Shown: positions 37,366-45,860 of the stretch, piece after piece
Layout of the letters: the number at the start of each line of letters is the position of its first letter
Numbering within the stretch: position 1 is the stretch's first letter
Source: Bacteroidota bacterium
Lineage (GTDB): Bacteria > Bacteroidota > Bacteroidia > B-17B0 > Aurantibacillaceae
Direction of reading: 5' to 3'
DNA: 64,000 nucleotides
NCBI GenBank assembly: GCA_021156365.1
Contig: JAJNDK010000006.1
Span: 1 to 64,000, forward strand
Notes under the pieces: model-generated
The model's input: the letters and a program-made list of their open reading frames with translations, nothing else
Told to the model about the DNA's origin: nothing
The model's database searches: none
Position numbers and translations under genes: made by a program

Positions 37366-38688
37366 ATGGATAGGTTAAAAGAACAATTCAAAGAAAAAGC
37401 AACGGCTCTTTCTGCGGACATCAAGGACATCATTAAAAATCACGGCGATGTAAAATTAGGTGAAATTACTGTAGCCCAGGTATACCAAGGTATGCGTGGT
37501 ATGGTAGGTATGGTTACTGAAACCTCTAAACTGGATCCTGAAGAAGGAATTCGTTTCAGAGGATACAGCATTCCTGAATTACGTTCAAAGTTACCAAAGG
37601 CACCAGGTGGTACAGAGCCACTCCCCGAAGGGATCTTTTATTTGATGTTAGTTGGTGAATTGCCTAGCCAGGATGATGTTTCGTACATCACAAATGAATG
37701 GGCAAAGCGTTCTCACGTTCCAAAGCACGTATTTGATATTTTAGATAAAATGCCTGTTGATGCGCATCCAATGACGCAATTCATCACCGCGATCCTTGCA
37801 ATGCAAACTGAATCCGTTTTCGCAAAAGAATATTCAAAAGGGATCAATAAAAAAGACTACTGGGATCCGGTATACGAAGATGCAATGAATATGATCGCAC
37901 GTTTACCGCGTGTAGCTGCATACATCTATCGTAGAAAATATAAAAACGGTGTGCACATTGAGCCGGATCCGAAATTGGATTGGGCTGCAAACTTTGCTCA
38001 CATGTTGGGTTACGAAGCAGTTGATTTCCGTCGCCTGATGCGTTTATACATGACCATTCATGTGGACCATGAAGGAGGTAACGTTTCTGCGCATGCAACT
38101 CACTTAGTTGGTTCTGCTTTAAGCGATCCTTATTTGTCTTTCTCGGCTGGTATGGCTGGTTTAGCAGGCCCTTTACACGGATTGGCAAATCAGGAAGTGT
38201 TGGCCTGGATCATGGAATTGAAAGAAACTTTAGGTGGTGGTTTACCAACAAAAGAACAAATTGCTGATTACATTAAGAAAACATTGACAGAAGGAAAAGT
38301 TGTTCCTGGTTACGGACACGCGGTGTTACGTAAAACGGACCCTCGTTTCTCTGCCCAGCAGGATTTCTATAAAACATGGATCAAGCATGATGATATCTGC
38401 GAGATCGTTCAAATGGTTTACGAGGTTGCTCCTCCGATCCTTGAAGGAACAGGCAAGATCAAAAATCCATGGCCGAACGTTGATGCGCATTCAGGTGCAT
38501 TGCTGGTTCACTACGGAATGCATGAGTATGAATTCTACACTGTATTATTTGGTGTATCACGTGCATTAGGTGTAATGGCAAGTTTGATCTGGGACAGAGC
38601 AACAGGTGCTCCGTTAGAGCGTCCGGGTTCTGTTACTACCGAATGGATCCAGAAAAAGATCAAAACGGAAGCAGCTGCAAAAGCATAA
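37366..38688 (+). CDS. Citrate synthase, mitochondrial (eukaryotic) type
   Basis: The enzyme condenses acetyl-CoA and oxaloacetate to citrate. The 440-residue sequence follows the animal/plant mitochondrial type rather than the hexameric GltA type: HVDHEGGNVSAHATHLVGS, GPLHGLANQEV (His271), VPGYGHAVLRKTDPR (His318) and NVDAHSG (Asp373), matching pig His274, His320 and Asp375. The first 30 residues are not a targeting peptide in any obvious sense. This form is the allosterically simple, dimeric one by family knowledge. It has its own promoter and terminator. Confidence 0.95.
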   Translation: MDRLKEQFKEKATALSADIKDIIKNHGDVKLGEITVAQVYQGMRGMVGMVTETSKLDPEEGIRFRGYSIPELRSKLPKAPGGTEPLPEGIFYLMLVGELPSQDDVSYITNEWAKRSHVPKHVFDILDKMPVDAHPMTQFITAILAMQTESVFAKEYSKGINKKDYWDPVYEDAMNMIARLPRVAAYIYRRKYKNGVHIEPDPKLDWAANFAHMLGYEAVDFRRLMRLYMTIHVDHEGGNVSAHATHLVGSALSDPYLSFSAGMAGLAGPLHGLANQEVLAWIMELKETLGGGLPTKEQIADYIKKTLTEGKVVPGYGHAVLRKTDPRFSAQQDFYKTWIKHDDICEIVQMVYEVAPPILEGTGKIKNPWPNVDAHSGALLVHYGMHEYEFYTVLFGVSRALGVMASLIWDRATGAPLERPGSVTTEWIQKKIKTEAAAKA

Positions 38689-38707
38689 TCAATAAAATCC
38701 CTTGTTT

Positions 38708-38735
38708 AAATCCACATCGAAAGATGTGGATTTTT
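38708..38735 (+). terminator. Terminator of the citrate synthase gene
   Basis: AAATCCACATC and GATGTGGATTT form a perfect 11-pair stem with loop GAAA, followed by TTC. Confidence 0.85.
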
Positions 38736-38751
38736 CATTTCAATATATACC

Positions 38752-39174
38752 ATGGCTTACCGGCAGGATTATTTAAAAAAGCAGATAGATCAGATGGCCC
38801 GCGTATTGGGCAAGCTGCTGGCTGATGTATTGGGGCTGAAAAGCGATGGGAATATCCTGGATGCAAACGAGTTGGTGCAGGAAGTGTTCACAAAGGAATT
38901 GGGTTTTGAATTCGATGAGATCCTACAAACACCGGTCGATGATCAGCTCAGGTTTTGTAGGGAAGAGAAGAAGTTCACTGAGGAGCATATGGAACACATT
39001 GCCAATATACTGTTTGAGCTCGGAATGGAAAAAGAGCTGAAAGGGGAGAAGGAGATCTATTATTCGAGAGCAAATGTATTGTACACTTTTTTGAACACTA
39101 CGCGGAACACGTTTTCGTTTGACCTGCTGCTGAAAATGAACAGGATTAAAGACGAACTGAATGGTACGACATAA
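38752..39174 (+). CDS. Small all-helical protein, DUF6483-like
   Basis: This 140-residue soluble protein has no signal peptide and appears wholly alpha-helical. The start (YRQDYLKKQIDQMARVLGKLLADVLGL) resembles DUF6483 proteins, whose function is unknown. The rest has alternating charged helices (EEHMEHIANILFELGMEKEL). The start follows the citrate synthase terminator by 16 bases, and the next gene begins 12 bases after its stop, so it may head the short run with the TlpA-like and DinB-like genes. Confidence 0.7.
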   Translation: MAYRQDYLKKQIDQMARVLGKLLADVLGLKSDGNILDANELVQEVFTKELGFEFDEILQTPVDDQLRFCREEKKFTEEHMEHIANILFELGMEKELKGEKEIYYSRANVLYTFLNTTRNTFSFDLLLKMNRIKDELNGTT

Positions 39175-39186
39175 AAATGATTTAAG

Positions 39187-40404
39187 ATGAAAAAGATAGT
39201 TATGCTATTCATACTTGTAACATCGGGTCTTTTTTCTCAAACACTGAAAAAGGGTATCTGGCAGGGAGTTCTGACGCTTCATGAAAAAGAAGAGATCAGG
39301 CTGCCATTCAATTTCGAAACAAAGCTCATTGGAAAGAAAACCGTACTTGTTATCTGGAACGATACGGAACGTATTAAAGCAGATGAGGTGATCGTAAAAA
39401 AAGATTCGGTCAATTTTAAAATGCCGGTCTTCGATTCGGAGTTCAAAACAAAGAATTACGGCGATTCCTTAGTTGGAGTATGGATCAATCATGCAAGGAA
39501 AGATAATAAGGTCATTCCTTTTAAAGCGTATTTTGGAAAAAGCAATCGTTTCGATTTTCCACCCGGTAAACCCTATTCGGCTTATGAAGGCCGATGGGAT
39601 GTGACTTTTAGTCCCGGCACTAACGATAGCAGCAAAGCCATCGGTGTTTTTAAACAGGGAGGCTCGGTGTATGCAGACGGGACTTTTTTGACTGAGACCG
39701 GGGATTATCGGTATTTGCAAGGCATGCAGCACAATGGTAAACTATATCTTTCGTGTTTCGATGGCTCACATGCATTTTTGTTTACAGGAAAACAGAACGA
39801 GAAAGGAATGATCGAAGGGGATTTTTATTCAGGTGCACACTGGCAGGAGAAATGGATCGCGGTGCGCAATGATAGTATTCAATTACGGAATGCCAATGAT
39901 ATTACAAAGCTCAATCCGGGTTTCGAATCGGTGTCCTTTGCATTTAAGAATAGCGACAAGAAGACCGTTTCTATCAACGATGAACGCTATAAGAATAAAG
40001 TGGTGATCGTTCAGCTGATGGGAAGCTGGTGTCCCAACTGTATGGATGAAACCAATTACCTGTCGGGGATCTATAAAAAATACAAATCAAAAGGGCTGGA
40101 GATCATCGGGCTGGCTTACGAACGTACAAATGATTTTGATAAAGCGGCTGCCAATGTAAACCGGTTGAAGAAACGTTTCGATGTTGGTTATGAGATCCTG
40201 ATCACCGGTCTCACGGGGAAAGAAAAAGCTTCGGAGAGTCTGCCGATGCTGAGTAAGATCAGCGCCTTTCCCACCACCTTGTTCATCGACAGGAATGGCA
40301 AAGTACAACGTATCCATACCGGTTTCTCCGGCCCTGCTACCGGTGAGGACTATGAAAAATTCAAAGCAGAAACAGAAAAGCTGATAGAAGAGCTGTTGAA
40401 ATGA
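39187..40404 (+). CDS. TlpA/thioredoxin-family exported protein
   Basis: The 405-residue protein starts with a signal peptide (MKKIVMLFILVTSGLFSQ). An N-terminal beta-rich domain of about 230 residues precedes a TlpA-like thioredoxin fold with GSWCPNC (Cys282 and Cys285), then IYKKYKSKGLEIIGLAYERT and the cis-proline region AFPTTLFIDRNGKV. It is likely a periplasmic thiol-disulfide reductase acting on exported proteins, as in the TlpA/ResA group. The CPNC centre differs from the more usual CPPC or CPYC. It follows the helical gene by 12 bases. Confidence 0.88.
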   Translation: MKKIVMLFILVTSGLFSQTLKKGIWQGVLTLHEKEEIRLPFNFETKLIGKKTVLVIWNDTERIKADEVIVKKDSVNFKMPVFDSEFKTKNYGDSLVGVWINHARKDNKVIPFKAYFGKSNRFDFPPGKPYSAYEGRWDVTFSPGTNDSSKAIGVFKQGGSVYADGTFLTETGDYRYLQGMQHNGKLYLSCFDGSHAFLFTGKQNEKGMIEGDFYSGAHWQEKWIAVRNDSIQLRNANDITKLNPGFESVSFAFKNSDKKTVSINDERYKNKVVIVQLMGSWCPNCMDETNYLSGIYKKYKSKGLEIIGLAYERTNDFDKAAANVNRLKKRFDVGYEILITGLTGKEKASESLPMLSKISAFPTTLFIDRNGKVQRIHTGFSGPATGEDYEKFKAETEKLIEELLK

Positions 40405-40423
40405 TAATTCAATACAAAAGCAT

Positions 40424-40906
40424 ATGACCCCAACTGCACAAATAGCAAAGCATGTAAGAGACGTTCATTTCGGCGGGAACTGGACCTTCTCCAATCTTAA
40501 AGACACCCTGAAGGATGTGAGCTGGCAACAAGCCATCACACAGGTACATTCGTTTAACACCATTGCGGTGCTCACGTATCACGTGAATTATTTTGTTGAC
40601 GCGGCATTGAAAGTACTGCAGGGAGGGCCACTCGATTCCAAGGACATCTATAGTTTTGATCACCCGCCGATCCGGTCTGCGGAAGACTGGCAAAAATTGC
40701 AGGATAAAGTATGGGCAGATGCGGAAAAATTTGCTGCGTTGATTGAACAGCTGCCGGAGAGCAGGCTGTGGGAAGACTTTACGGATAAAAAATATGGGAA
40801 TTACTACAGGAACTTCCACGGGATCATCGAACATATGCACTACCATTTGGGGCAAATTGCCCTGATAAAAAAAATACTTTTGTCGGAAGATAAAACGAAT
40901 AAATAA
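40424..40906 (+). CDS. DinB-family four-helix protein
   Basis: The 160-residue protein matches the DinB/YfiT fold: HVRDVHFGGNW, NTIAVLTYHVNYFVDAALKVL (first metal-site histidine) and the C-terminal HGIIEHMHYHLGQIALIKK with the histidine pair. DinB-like proteins are four-helix bundles with a divalent metal, used in thiol transfer or with unknown substrates. It begins 19 bases after the TlpA-like gene and converges on 40945. Confidence 0.85.
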   Translation: MTPTAQIAKHVRDVHFGGNWTFSNLKDTLKDVSWQQAITQVHSFNTIAVLTYHVNYFVDAALKVLQGGPLDSKDIYSFDHPPIRSAEDWQKLQDKVWADAEKFAALIEQLPESRLWEDFTDKKYGNYYRNFHGIIEHMHYHLGQIALIKKILLSEDKTNK

Positions 40907-40944
40907 GTACCAGGAATTTTTTGACAATGGGCTTCTTAACCGGA

Positions 40945-42456
40945 TCAGCTCTTTTTAAGCGGAATATGGAAATAGGAAGCTAAGCTGGCGATCAGCTTGC
41001 GGATATGGTGCAGGTTGTTTTTTCCTTCAGTTGCATCATAGGTAAGCTGTAGCTTTTCCGAATACTGCTTACGCTCGGACACGATCCATTGCGAAGCATA
41101 ATAGTAAGCCGAAATAGTGAGATCGTTTTCTTCGTTAACAGAATTTCCGTTCGTGGCTTTCTTATAACGCTTGTAGCATTCCGCCACTTTCTCATATTGT
41201 TTGAGACTGAAATAACCAATGATCATGCTGGCAAACATACCATCAAGGAATTTTTGAAATGGGATCTGCTGGTAGGTGATAAGCGTTTCTTCGGTAAGCT
41301 GCACGGCCTGCTCTATCTCCTGTTTGGTACCTAATAACAGTAAGCCGCTGTACAGACTTCGTGTATTGATGAGCTTTACAATATATCCTTCGTTCCAGAT
41401 CGGTTTATCCAGCTCATTCTCCAGTCTGCCTTTCAGGTAATTGATGTTTCGTTTGATGTCCTCCGGCAGATTGCGGAAATTGTCTTCCCTGAACGTTTCG
41501 CCGTAATGGCTTACATAATGGCTTGCCTGGATAGCGATCGCAAACAGCTCGGGAATATTGACATAGCTCTGCCAGAATTTAAGATGGGAGCTTTCTTCAA
41601 TGATGCGGAGCGATTCTTTCATCATACCCTGCGAATCCATCTTGTGTATCATGTATTGAAGCTTTAATCCCAGTACTTTAAAGAAAACATCATCGAGGAA
41701 AGAGAATACGACAAAGCTGTTGTTGCTGAGGTCACGCTCGATCTTCTCCAGCTCGGCAAGTGTGGAATCATTGAAAAAATCAGGATTGTTCAGGAAGCTC
41801 AGCTCATAATACTTGCCAAATCGTGCCAGGATACTTACAGAAAAACAGGGATGGTCGATGTATTTGTCGAAAAGGCTTTTTGTGAAGTTCTTTTTGTTTT
41901 CGACCAGCAGGTTCTCTTTGCGTTTAAAGTGAAGATTCTCACGGAGCAATAAATACGTTTCGTTCAGTGCTTTTTCGTTCTCTATGAGCTCGGCAATTTT
42001 TTTATGATGTTTTACCTGGTCTTTTGATTCAATGATAAAACCCTGTTGCGACAGGAATTTGAGCGCATTGATATGTGTGGTAAAGTCTTCGATCTTTTCA
42101 GCGATGTCACACAAATATTCCGCAATTAAATTCGCACGCGGACTATCACCGATATTGGTCCTTTCTTCTATCAGCAGCAGGTTGTGTTTCAGGTACGAAG
42201 GATAATTCCGGCTCAGATAAGAGCTGAGCTTAAGTGTGTGATGTGTAAGCTGCAGGAATTTCTTTTTTGTTTTTTCATCAGCGGATCCATATACACGCTC
42301 ACACAATTTATCCGATTCCGGTTGTTCCCATCCGAAATTCCGTATCTCATTGATCAGTTTATGTGATAGCTCAGCCTTCACCGTTCGCAGGTGTGCGCAG
42401 AATTCCTGGAAATGGAAGTCATTAAGAAGTAGTATGTGTTTCTGAATGCTTAACAT
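40945..42456 (-). CDS. Uncharacterised helical (possibly TPR-like) protein
   Basis: I do not recognise this 503-residue cytosolic protein. It lacks a signal peptide and is helical throughout, with helix pairs of the TPR/SEL1 spacing in the second half (LLLGTKQEIEQAVQLTEETL, MIIGYFSLKQYEKVAECYKR) and basic stretches in the middle (HFKRKENLLVENKKN). It ends in the basic tail HIPLKKS. It is on the minus strand 60 bases behind the cysteine-peptidase-fold gene and could be the last gene of that operon or a separate unit; no promoter match was found. Confidence 0.75.
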   Translation of the reverse strand: MLSIQKHILLLNDFHFQEFCAHLRTVKAELSHKLINEIRNFGWEQPESDKLCERVYGSADEKTKKKFLQLTHHTLKLSSYLSRNYPSYLKHNLLLIEERTNIGDSPRANLIAEYLCDIAEKIEDFTTHINALKFLSQQGFIIESKDQVKHHKKIAELIENEKALNETYLLLRENLHFKRKENLLVENKKNFTKSLFDKYIDHPCFSVSILARFGKYYELSFLNNPDFFNDSTLAELEKIERDLSNNSFVVFSFLDDVFFKVLGLKLQYMIHKMDSQGMMKESLRIIEESSHLKFWQSYVNIPELFAIAIQASHYVSHYGETFREDNFRNLPEDIKRNINYLKGRLENELDKPIWNEGYIVKLINTRSLYSGLLLLGTKQEIEQAVQLTEETLITYQQIPFQKFLDGMFASMIIGYFSLKQYEKVAECYKRYKKATNGNSVNEENDLTISAYYYASQWIVSERKQYSEKLQLTYDATEGKNNLHHIRKLIASLASYFHIPLKKS

Positions 42457-42516
42457 TTAATTTACTTCGTTAAATTTAAGCAAAGTAAATTAAATAGTGA
42501 AGGGGATTGATAAAAT

Positions 42517-42960
42517 TTATTTACTAACCGGCCGGAATGCTTCCAGTTTGCCACCTGCAAGATCGCCCAGGTTGATGGTAAGTGTGTCCACTTTCCGTTT
42601 GCCGTTGTAGTTCTGGTGAAAGATCGTGATCAGCTTGTTCTTTGCTTTATACACAATGGCTGTATGCTGCGGAAAGGTAGAAGAGTAATATTGTCCTTTG
42701 AACTTTACATTCTCGAACTGCAGGATATCTGCCGGCAGCAAGGGGTTTGTTTTGAAGTCGATCTTCGTGCCAAAATTCAGTGATCCGTCCCATTTGGCGC
42801 CCGCATTGTTCAATGCAAAGGCCGCGAGGTCCCAGCACTCGCCACGGTCCACTTTTTTGCCCATATTACTTAACGAATAAGCAACGATCTTATCTGCAAC
42901 CGTTGCAGGCTGGTCAAAAGACAAGCAAAGAAGCAGGCATACCGAAAGAAGAAGTTTCAT
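42517..42960 (-). CDS. Small exported cysteine-peptidase-fold protein (NlpC/BBC1-like)
   Basis: The 147-residue protein has a signal peptide (MKLLLSVCLLLCLSFDQPAT) and a compact domain with Cys42 in DRGECWDLAAFAL, His99 in FPQHTAIVY and HQNYN at 115-119. This Cys/His layout matches the papain-like NlpC/P60 superfold and in particular the BBC1/AIM3-type domain known from fungi and plants. NlpC relatives cut peptidoglycan peptides; for the BBC1 branch activity is unproved. It starts 2 bases after the YfhO gene, so it is co-translated with it. Confidence 0.7.
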   Translation of the reverse strand: MKLLLSVCLLLCLSFDQPATVADKIVAYSLSNMGKKVDRGECWDLAAFALNNAGAKWDGSLNFGTKIDFKTNPLLPADILQFENVKFKGQYYSSTFPQHTAIVYKAKNKLITIFHQNYNGKRKVDTLTINLGDLAGGKLEAFRPVSK

Positions 42961-42962
42961 TT

Positions 42963-45554
42963 TTATGTTGTTTGAATTTCTTTCCGATAACCAATTATTA
43001 TGCCACCCACGACCAAAAGTACCAGCAGGATAGAACCAGCCATAGCGATCTTCTCGCCATTTGCATACACTTCCGGTTCGAAACGGTATTCGATCACGTG
43101 TTTGCCGGCCGGCACCTTCATCGCACGCAATACGTAATCTGCATTGATGTGTTCGGTGAGCGCTCCATCTATGTAGGCATTCCAGCCTTTGGGGTAATAG
43201 ATCTCCGAAAACACGGCTAACTGGTCTTTTTTCGCATTTGTTTCATACACCAGCTTATTGGGAGCATACGAGGTGAGCTTTATAGTGGCAGTAGAATCAA
43301 ATACCGGATCGAAACCATTCAGCACCGGTTTGAATTTTTCATTTACGACCGCATACCATCTCGGGTTTATTTCGCCAAGCGTAGTTATCTCTTTGTCAGC
43401 GTCCGGAACATAGTTCACTTTTGTAACGAACCAGGCATTTCCGAAAGCAGATTTGTTGATAAGCGGTGGAGATTCCGGATCGTAGATCACATATTTTGCG
43501 TTCAGCATATTCAGCGTATATTGTTTTTTGAACATGGCCTGGATGCTACTGTCTGTGGCTCCTACTCTCAGGGCGCCTACCACATTAGCGTATTCGGGAT
43601 CGATCCTGAAATCGATCAGCTCTGCATAGCGCTTCAGTTTAGCTCCGTGGTATCCTCCGATCGATTTGTGGAAATAGGAAGCCGAGGCATCATTGAACGG
43701 ATTGCCTAACTTTAGTACCCTGAAGTCAGGTGTTTTGTCGGACAGAATGAACTCATCCGCTTTACTTGCAAAGAACGGCGTTGCATTCTCCGGTTTCGAA
43801 ACATAGTTCTCTTTGTTCAGGTAACGTGCTGCTACCGGCCACATATCAGCCAGTACAAATACGCCGAGTAAAATGCCTAACACAGGCAAGGTGATGGTTT
43901 TCCGGATGAACAGAATAACAACAACAGCTGTGAGGATCACAAACAACAATGTACGCGCCACATCTGCTTTGAAAATGGTTTCGCGGGCCGTTTCTACTTC
44001 TGCCATAAACGGAGCCACGTAATTTTCGATCTCCTGTTGAGATACTTTCGGATTGGATTGTTTTTGTGAAGCTACGATCTGTGCAAATTCATCACTGCCC
44101 TGGAAGGTATTGAACATACCCGGCATCAGCCAACACAATAAAAGAAATCCGGCCACCACACCAAAAACGATGTACGTTATTTTGGTGATTTTTATTTCTT
44201 TTGAAAATACTTTTCGTAAGAAGAATACCGGTTTTATTTTACCTTCGCCGCCTTCTGCCGAATTTTTGATAAGGGAATCGATGGCAAGTATGGCAAGCAA
44301 AGGAATGGTGAGCTCGGCGATCACAAGTATCATGGACACCGCCCTGAATTTATTGTAGCCCGGCACATAATCAAAGAACAGATTGCTCAGTCCCATAAAA
44401 TTTTTCCCCCACGAAAGCATAATGGTAAGCAGGGTACCCACCAGTAATGCCCATTTCAGAGGCCCTTTGATAACGAAGAGGCCAAGAAGCGCCAATACGA
44501 ACATGATCGCTCCTGCATACACAGGGCCGGAAGTAAAAGGCTGATCGCCGAAATAAGATCCGAAACCACCTACGTTATCCCTCATCTCCGGATTTACTTT
44601 TTTCAAAGCATCCTTGTTGCCCTTACTGATCGGTTCGGATGCACCGCCTTTGAAGTTCGGGATCAGTAATGTAAATGTTTCATCCACACCGTAGCTCCAC
44701 TGGGTGGCATAATCTTTATTCAGACCACTTTTGGTTTTAATGTCGTCGTTGCTTTCCTTGTTGGATTTGATGGTAAGCTCTGTGGCACCGCGTGTGGAGA
44801 ATTTTCCGTATTCATAGGTTGCCCACAGGCTGGTGATATTTGGCAACAGACCGATCACTGTAGCCATTCCAATAAATACGCAGGAAGTGAAAAAAGATTT
44901 TACTGTTTTCTTTTGGATCGCATCTCCGAGCTCAAACAACAGGATGATGAACACAAGTATGAAAAAGTAGTAGGTGATCTGCACGTGATTGCAATACAGC
45001 TCGAGCCCCATGAATAGGGCCGTGAGGGAAGCACCCAATATTCGTTTGCCCCGTAAGGTTAAAATAATGGAGCCCAGGAGAGGTGCCATATAGCCGATAG
45101 CATGCGCTTTGGAATTATGCCCCGCTTCAAGTATAATAAAGAAGTAGGATGAAAAACCGAATGCCAGCGCTCCCACAATCGCCAACCAGGGATTGATCCG
45201 AAGGCAGGCCAGTAAAATATAGAACCCGATAAAATAGAGGCACACCTGCCCCACAGGATGCGGTAGCCCAAGTGAGAATGCCTTGTCGATATACTTCAGC
45301 CAGTTGTTCGGATACAGCGTTGAGATCTGGTAAGCAGGCATTCCACCGAACATAGAGTTGGTCCAGAGTGGCTCCTGTTTGGTCTCCGCTCTGAAATCGG
45401 CGATCTCTTTGCTCATTCCCTTGAAATTGATGATATCACCCTGCTTCAGTTCTTTTTTATCAAACACAACCGGCTTGAAATAAAAAACGGAAATGCAAAT
45501 GAACAGCAGGATAGCAACTGCCGGTGGAATAAGTTTTTTAATATCGAATTTCAT
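42963..45554 (-). CDS. YfhO-family polytopic membrane protein
   Basis: YfhO proteins are large membrane proteins of the GT-C-like superfamily. In Bacillus and Listeria YfhO glycosylates teichoic-acid components; in Bacteroidota the substrate is unknown. The 863-residue protein shows a first helix after MKFDIKKLIPP, an early loop with acidic residues (TKQEPLWTNSMFGGMPAYQIST), about a dozen transmembrane helices and a C-terminal beta-rich domain (FSEIYYPKGWNAYIDGAL, VIEYRFEP). The W-T-N-x-M-F-G-G-M-P-A-Y loop is typical. It lies in a row with DUF4834 and other surface-related genes. Confidence 0.92.
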   Translation of the reverse strand: MKFDIKKLIPPAVAILLFICISVFYFKPVVFDKKELKQGDIINFKGMSKEIADFRAETKQEPLWTNSMFGGMPAYQISTLYPNNWLKYIDKAFSLGLPHPVGQVCLYFIGFYILLACLRINPWLAIVGALAFGFSSYFFIILEAGHNSKAHAIGYMAPLLGSIILTLRGKRILGASLTALFMGLELYCNHVQITYYFFILVFIILLFELGDAIQKKTVKSFFTSCVFIGMATVIGLLPNITSLWATYEYGKFSTRGATELTIKSNKESNDDIKTKSGLNKDYATQWSYGVDETFTLLIPNFKGGASEPISKGNKDALKKVNPEMRDNVGGFGSYFGDQPFTSGPVYAGAIMFVLALLGLFVIKGPLKWALLVGTLLTIMLSWGKNFMGLSNLFFDYVPGYNKFRAVSMILVIAELTIPLLAILAIDSLIKNSAEGGEGKIKPVFFLRKVFSKEIKITKITYIVFGVVAGFLLLCWLMPGMFNTFQGSDEFAQIVASQKQSNPKVSQQEIENYVAPFMAEVETARETIFKADVARTLLFVILTAVVVILFIRKTITLPVLGILLGVFVLADMWPVAARYLNKENYVSKPENATPFFASKADEFILSDKTPDFRVLKLGNPFNDASASYFHKSIGGYHGAKLKRYAELIDFRIDPEYANVVGALRVGATDSSIQAMFKKQYTLNMLNAKYVIYDPESPPLINKSAFGNAWFVTKVNYVPDADKEITTLGEINPRWYAVVNEKFKPVLNGFDPVFDSTATIKLTSYAPNKLVYETNAKKDQLAVFSEIYYPKGWNAYIDGALTEHINADYVLRAMKVPAGKHVIEYRFEPEVYANGEKIAMAGSILLVLLVVGGIIIGYRKEIQTT

Positions 45555-45601
45555 ATGGGATATGTTGTTTGTTGATGATTGGTAGTAGCTTGGTTTTGGG
45601 A

Positions 45602-45811
45602 CTATTTTATTTCTTCGAAATCGGTGTACTCAGCGTCATCGATATTCCTTTTTGTTTTGGTGTCGGTTGTCTGATTTATTTTTACTTCCGGTTCCGTATG
45701 ATAATGATGATGTTCGTTTTTCTGGTAAACGGTGGAATTTCTGCTCACAAACGCAGTGTATAATTTATAAAACACCCAAATTCCTATTATCGTCCAGATT
45801 ACGTCGCGCAT
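45602..45811 (-). CDS. DUF4834 family small membrane protein
   Basis: From the Met at 45811 the protein has 69 residues: a single N-terminal membrane helix (VIWTIIGIWVFYKLYTAF) and a cytosolic tail with a histidine cluster (EHHHYHTEPEV) and an acidic end (DDAEYTDFEEIK). This matches DUF4834, a Bacteroidota family of unknown function. The longer frame adds 10 residues and was not chosen because the helix begins right after MRD. Confidence 0.75.
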   Translation of the reverse strand: MRDVIWTIIGIWVFYKLYTAFVSRNSTVYQKNEHHHYHTEPEVKINQTTDTKTKRNIDDAEYTDFEEIK

Positions 45812-45860
45812 GATTTTGAAATAGATTGACAAAAATAACAAAATAAGTCAGGTACGGCTA

